Of a stretch of 64,000 nucleotides of DNA, positions 61,905 to 64,000 are shown piece after piece. The position numbers and the translations under genes were made by a program. A model generated the notes under the pieces. That model did no database searches. It saw only the letters and a program-made list of their open reading frames with translations, and had not been told where the DNA came from. This DNA is from Adiantum capillus-veneris (Eukaryota > Streptophyta > Polypodiopsida > Polypodiales > Pteridaceae), in NCBI GenBank assembly GCA_014529385.2, contig CM043948.1:82259760-82323759 (forward strand). Direction: 5' to 3'. Numbering within the stretch: position 1 is the first letter of the stretch; each line of letters opens with the position of its first letter.

Positions 61905-64000
61905 CTTACCACAAGTGGTGGACCTTGAGACCAATGGACTATAAGGACCTCCAAACAATACCTTGTACACTCAATCCTTCTTGGTATCTAGGTTGGACAA
62001 GTGGTGGACCTTGTTCAAATTCTCTAACCACTCTCTCTAACATGGTGACATAATTTAGGTGTGATAAATTCATATCTATGCAAACTAATATCAGTTTAGG
62101 CTTGTTAATTTGAACTTGTTTGAATTTATGTACAATATAATGATTTGAGGTTTGCATATTTGAATTTAGGTGGTATAATGATATCTTTTTGTGGTAAACT
62201 TGAATTTAAAATCAATTTTGCGTGGAATATTTTAAATTTAAGTAGTAAAATTTAAATTTTTATAAAAAAGTTTGAATTTCAAAATTTGGGCGGGATAGTT
62301 TAAAATTTAGGCGGGATATTTAAGATTTGGGAGGGATATTTTAAATTTAGGCGGGAAGGTTTTGAATTTATAGCGAGATCTCCCTTACATAAGAGAGTAT
62401 AGGTTGGACAAGTGGTGGACCTTCAAGCTAGAGCATCCATGCTACTGGACATGATAGGTAGGGAATCTAGTTGAATATTGTATGTATAATATATATGTAA
62501 TAGATCTAGCTTGGACAAGTGGTGGACCTTGGAATAAAACCCCATGTAAAACATATCATGCACATTCCAAGTGGTCAAAAAAAATATCATTTAGAATATA
62601 GCCTTATAGGTTGGACAAGTGGTGGACCTTAACACCCAGATATTCTTCATATAATGACATAGAGTGGAAAACTGGTGAATCTTGAGACCAAACCATGCTA
62701 CTAGCGATAATAGCTTGGACAAGTGGTGGACCTTGAAAGTAAACCCCCCATCTACGAAATATCGTGGGTTTAAGGTATTTCGATGGAGCCTAGCATCTTG
62801 GAGACATCGTGCATCTTGCTTCTCTTCATGTTTCAATGGAGCCTATCTTGGACAAATGGTGGAGCATCCTTCTCTCCATGTTTCAATGGACCCTAGCTTG
62901 GACAAGTGGTGGACCTTTACTTCTCTCTATTATTCAATAGAGTTAGCTTGGACAAGTGGTGGACCTTGGAACCAAACCCCCATTTAAAACCTATCATGGT
63001 CACTCCAAGTGGTGAGAAAGAATAACCTTTAAGATATAGCCTTATAGGTTGGACAAGTGGTGGACCTTAACACCCTAATATTCTTAATATAATGACATAG
63101 AGTGAAAAAGTGGTGAATCTTGAGACAAAACCACTCATGCTACTAGCACTAATAGCTTGGACAAGTGGTGGACCTTGAATGTAAACCCCCCATGTTTCAA
63201 TAGAGTTAGCTTCGACAAATGGTGGAGCATCCTTCTCTCCATGTTTCAATGGACCCTAGCTTGGACAAGTGGTGGACCTTTGTTTCTCTCTATGTTTCAA
63301 TAGAGTTAGCTTGGACAAGTGGTGGACCTTGGAACCAAACCCCCATGTAAAACCTATCATGGTCACTCTAAGTGGTAATAAAGAATAACCTTTAAGATGT
63401 AGCCTTATAGGTTGGACAAGTGGTGGACCTTAACACGCGCATATTCTTAATATAATGACATAGAGTGGAAAAGTGGTGAATCTTGAGACCAAACCACTCA
63501 GGCTACTAGCAATAATAGCTTGGACAAGTGGTGGACCTTGAATGTAAACCCCTCATCTACGACATATCGTGGGTTTAATGTTTTTCGATGGAGCATAGCA
63601 TCTTGGAGACATGGTGCACCTTGCTTCTCTTCATGTTTCAATGGAGCCTACCTTGGACAAATGGTGGAGCATCCTTCTCTCCATGTTTCAATGGACCCTA
63701 GCTTAGACAAGGGGTGGACCTTTGCTTCTCTCTATGTTTCAATAGAGTTAGCTTGGACAAGTGGTGGACCTTGGAACCAAACCCCCATGTAAAACCTATC
63801 ATGGTCACTCCAAGTAGTAAGAAAGAATAACCTTTAAGATGTAGCCTTATAGGTTGGACAAGTGGTGGACCTTAACACCCACATATTCTTAATAAAAGTG
63901 GTGAATCTTGAGACCAAACCACTCAGGCTACTAGCAATAATAGCTTGGACAAGTGGTGGACCTTGAATGTAAACCCCTCATCTACGAAATATCGTGGGTT
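61905..64000. repeat. Satellite block 2, core GGACAAGTGGTGGACC, continuing past the edge
   Basis: About 25 copies occur, some 16 of them exact, from 61911 to 63960. From 62550 a higher-order unit appears, starting at about 62552, 62978, 63345 and 63789, each beginning AAAACCTATCATGGTCACTCC or close to it. It contains three to five core copies, plus GTGGTGAATCTTGAGACCAAA variants. The array is cut by the window end. A stretch at 62160-62390 without cores has AAATTTAGGCGGGAT-like repeats. Confidence 0.93.

Noticed and set aside
58288-64000. Regularly spaced repeats resembling a CRISPR array
   Set aside because: The setting is a plant nuclear genome, spacers are themselves repeated in higher-order units, and there are no cas genes.

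Overview
The window reads as repeat-rich nuclear DNA of a land plant. The evidence is a class III secretory peroxidase gene with the classic three-intron layout, LTR retrotransposons primed by plant-type tRNA sites (an initiator tRNA-Met complement and an Asp-type site), L1-like LINE remnants, a probable tRNA-derived SINE, and very many (GA)n/(CT)n and (CA)n tracts. Two genes of an unnamed DDE-like family that I associate more with ferns, mosses and animals than with flowering plants make a fern or another seed-free plant my best guess. That is an inference; nothing here identifies a species. There are no operons, CRISPR arrays or bacterial features. Layout, 1-19 kb: the only host gene I can assemble in full is a peroxidase on the minus strand (four exons between 5265 and 1124, 334 residues), with a TATA box near 5384 and a 2.46 kb first intron that carries a LINE fragment and a GT/GA tract. 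From 6.4 to 12 kb lie a probable SINE and several decayed fragments of one LINE family. From 12827 to 18284 is a structurally complete Copia element on the minus strand, with two LTRs, a tRNA-Met primer site, a polypurine tract and a TTATC target duplication; its gag-pol is broken. The 3' end of another LINE follows. Layout, 19-39 kb: a near-perfect 80-base palindrome, a GA/CT foldback, an inverted-repeat element, a threefold tandem repeat, and a solo LTR of the same Copia family with its own target duplication (CAAAC). From 27333 to 38313 is a large LTR element that keeps gag and protease but has no reverse transcriptase or integrase. Its leader carries six spaced copies of a CG-rich motif that also occurs once in each LTR, and its 3' ORF carries repeated W-[IVL]-P-K motifs. 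Layout, 39-58 kb: a broken DDE-like gene whose intron is filled by a minisatellite with a 10-base period; a tandem duplication; a complete TRIM-like element (45945-48226, target duplication GGCTA); an LTR that has a polypurine tract on one side and a primer site on the other; a decayed Ty3/Gypsy copy that goes from gag almost directly to RNase H; and a second, long DDE-like gene on the minus strand, interrupted by one frameshift and preceded by a clear splice acceptor. Layout, 58-64 kb: two blocks of a satellite built on GGACAAGTGGTGGACC, running off the right edge. How the parts relate: apart from the peroxidase and possibly the second DDE-like gene, the window is a pile-up of transposon insertions and the tandem arrays grown within them. 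GA/CT tracts sit inside the Copia-family and TRIM LTRs, so retrotransposition is one way this genome spreads microsatellites.
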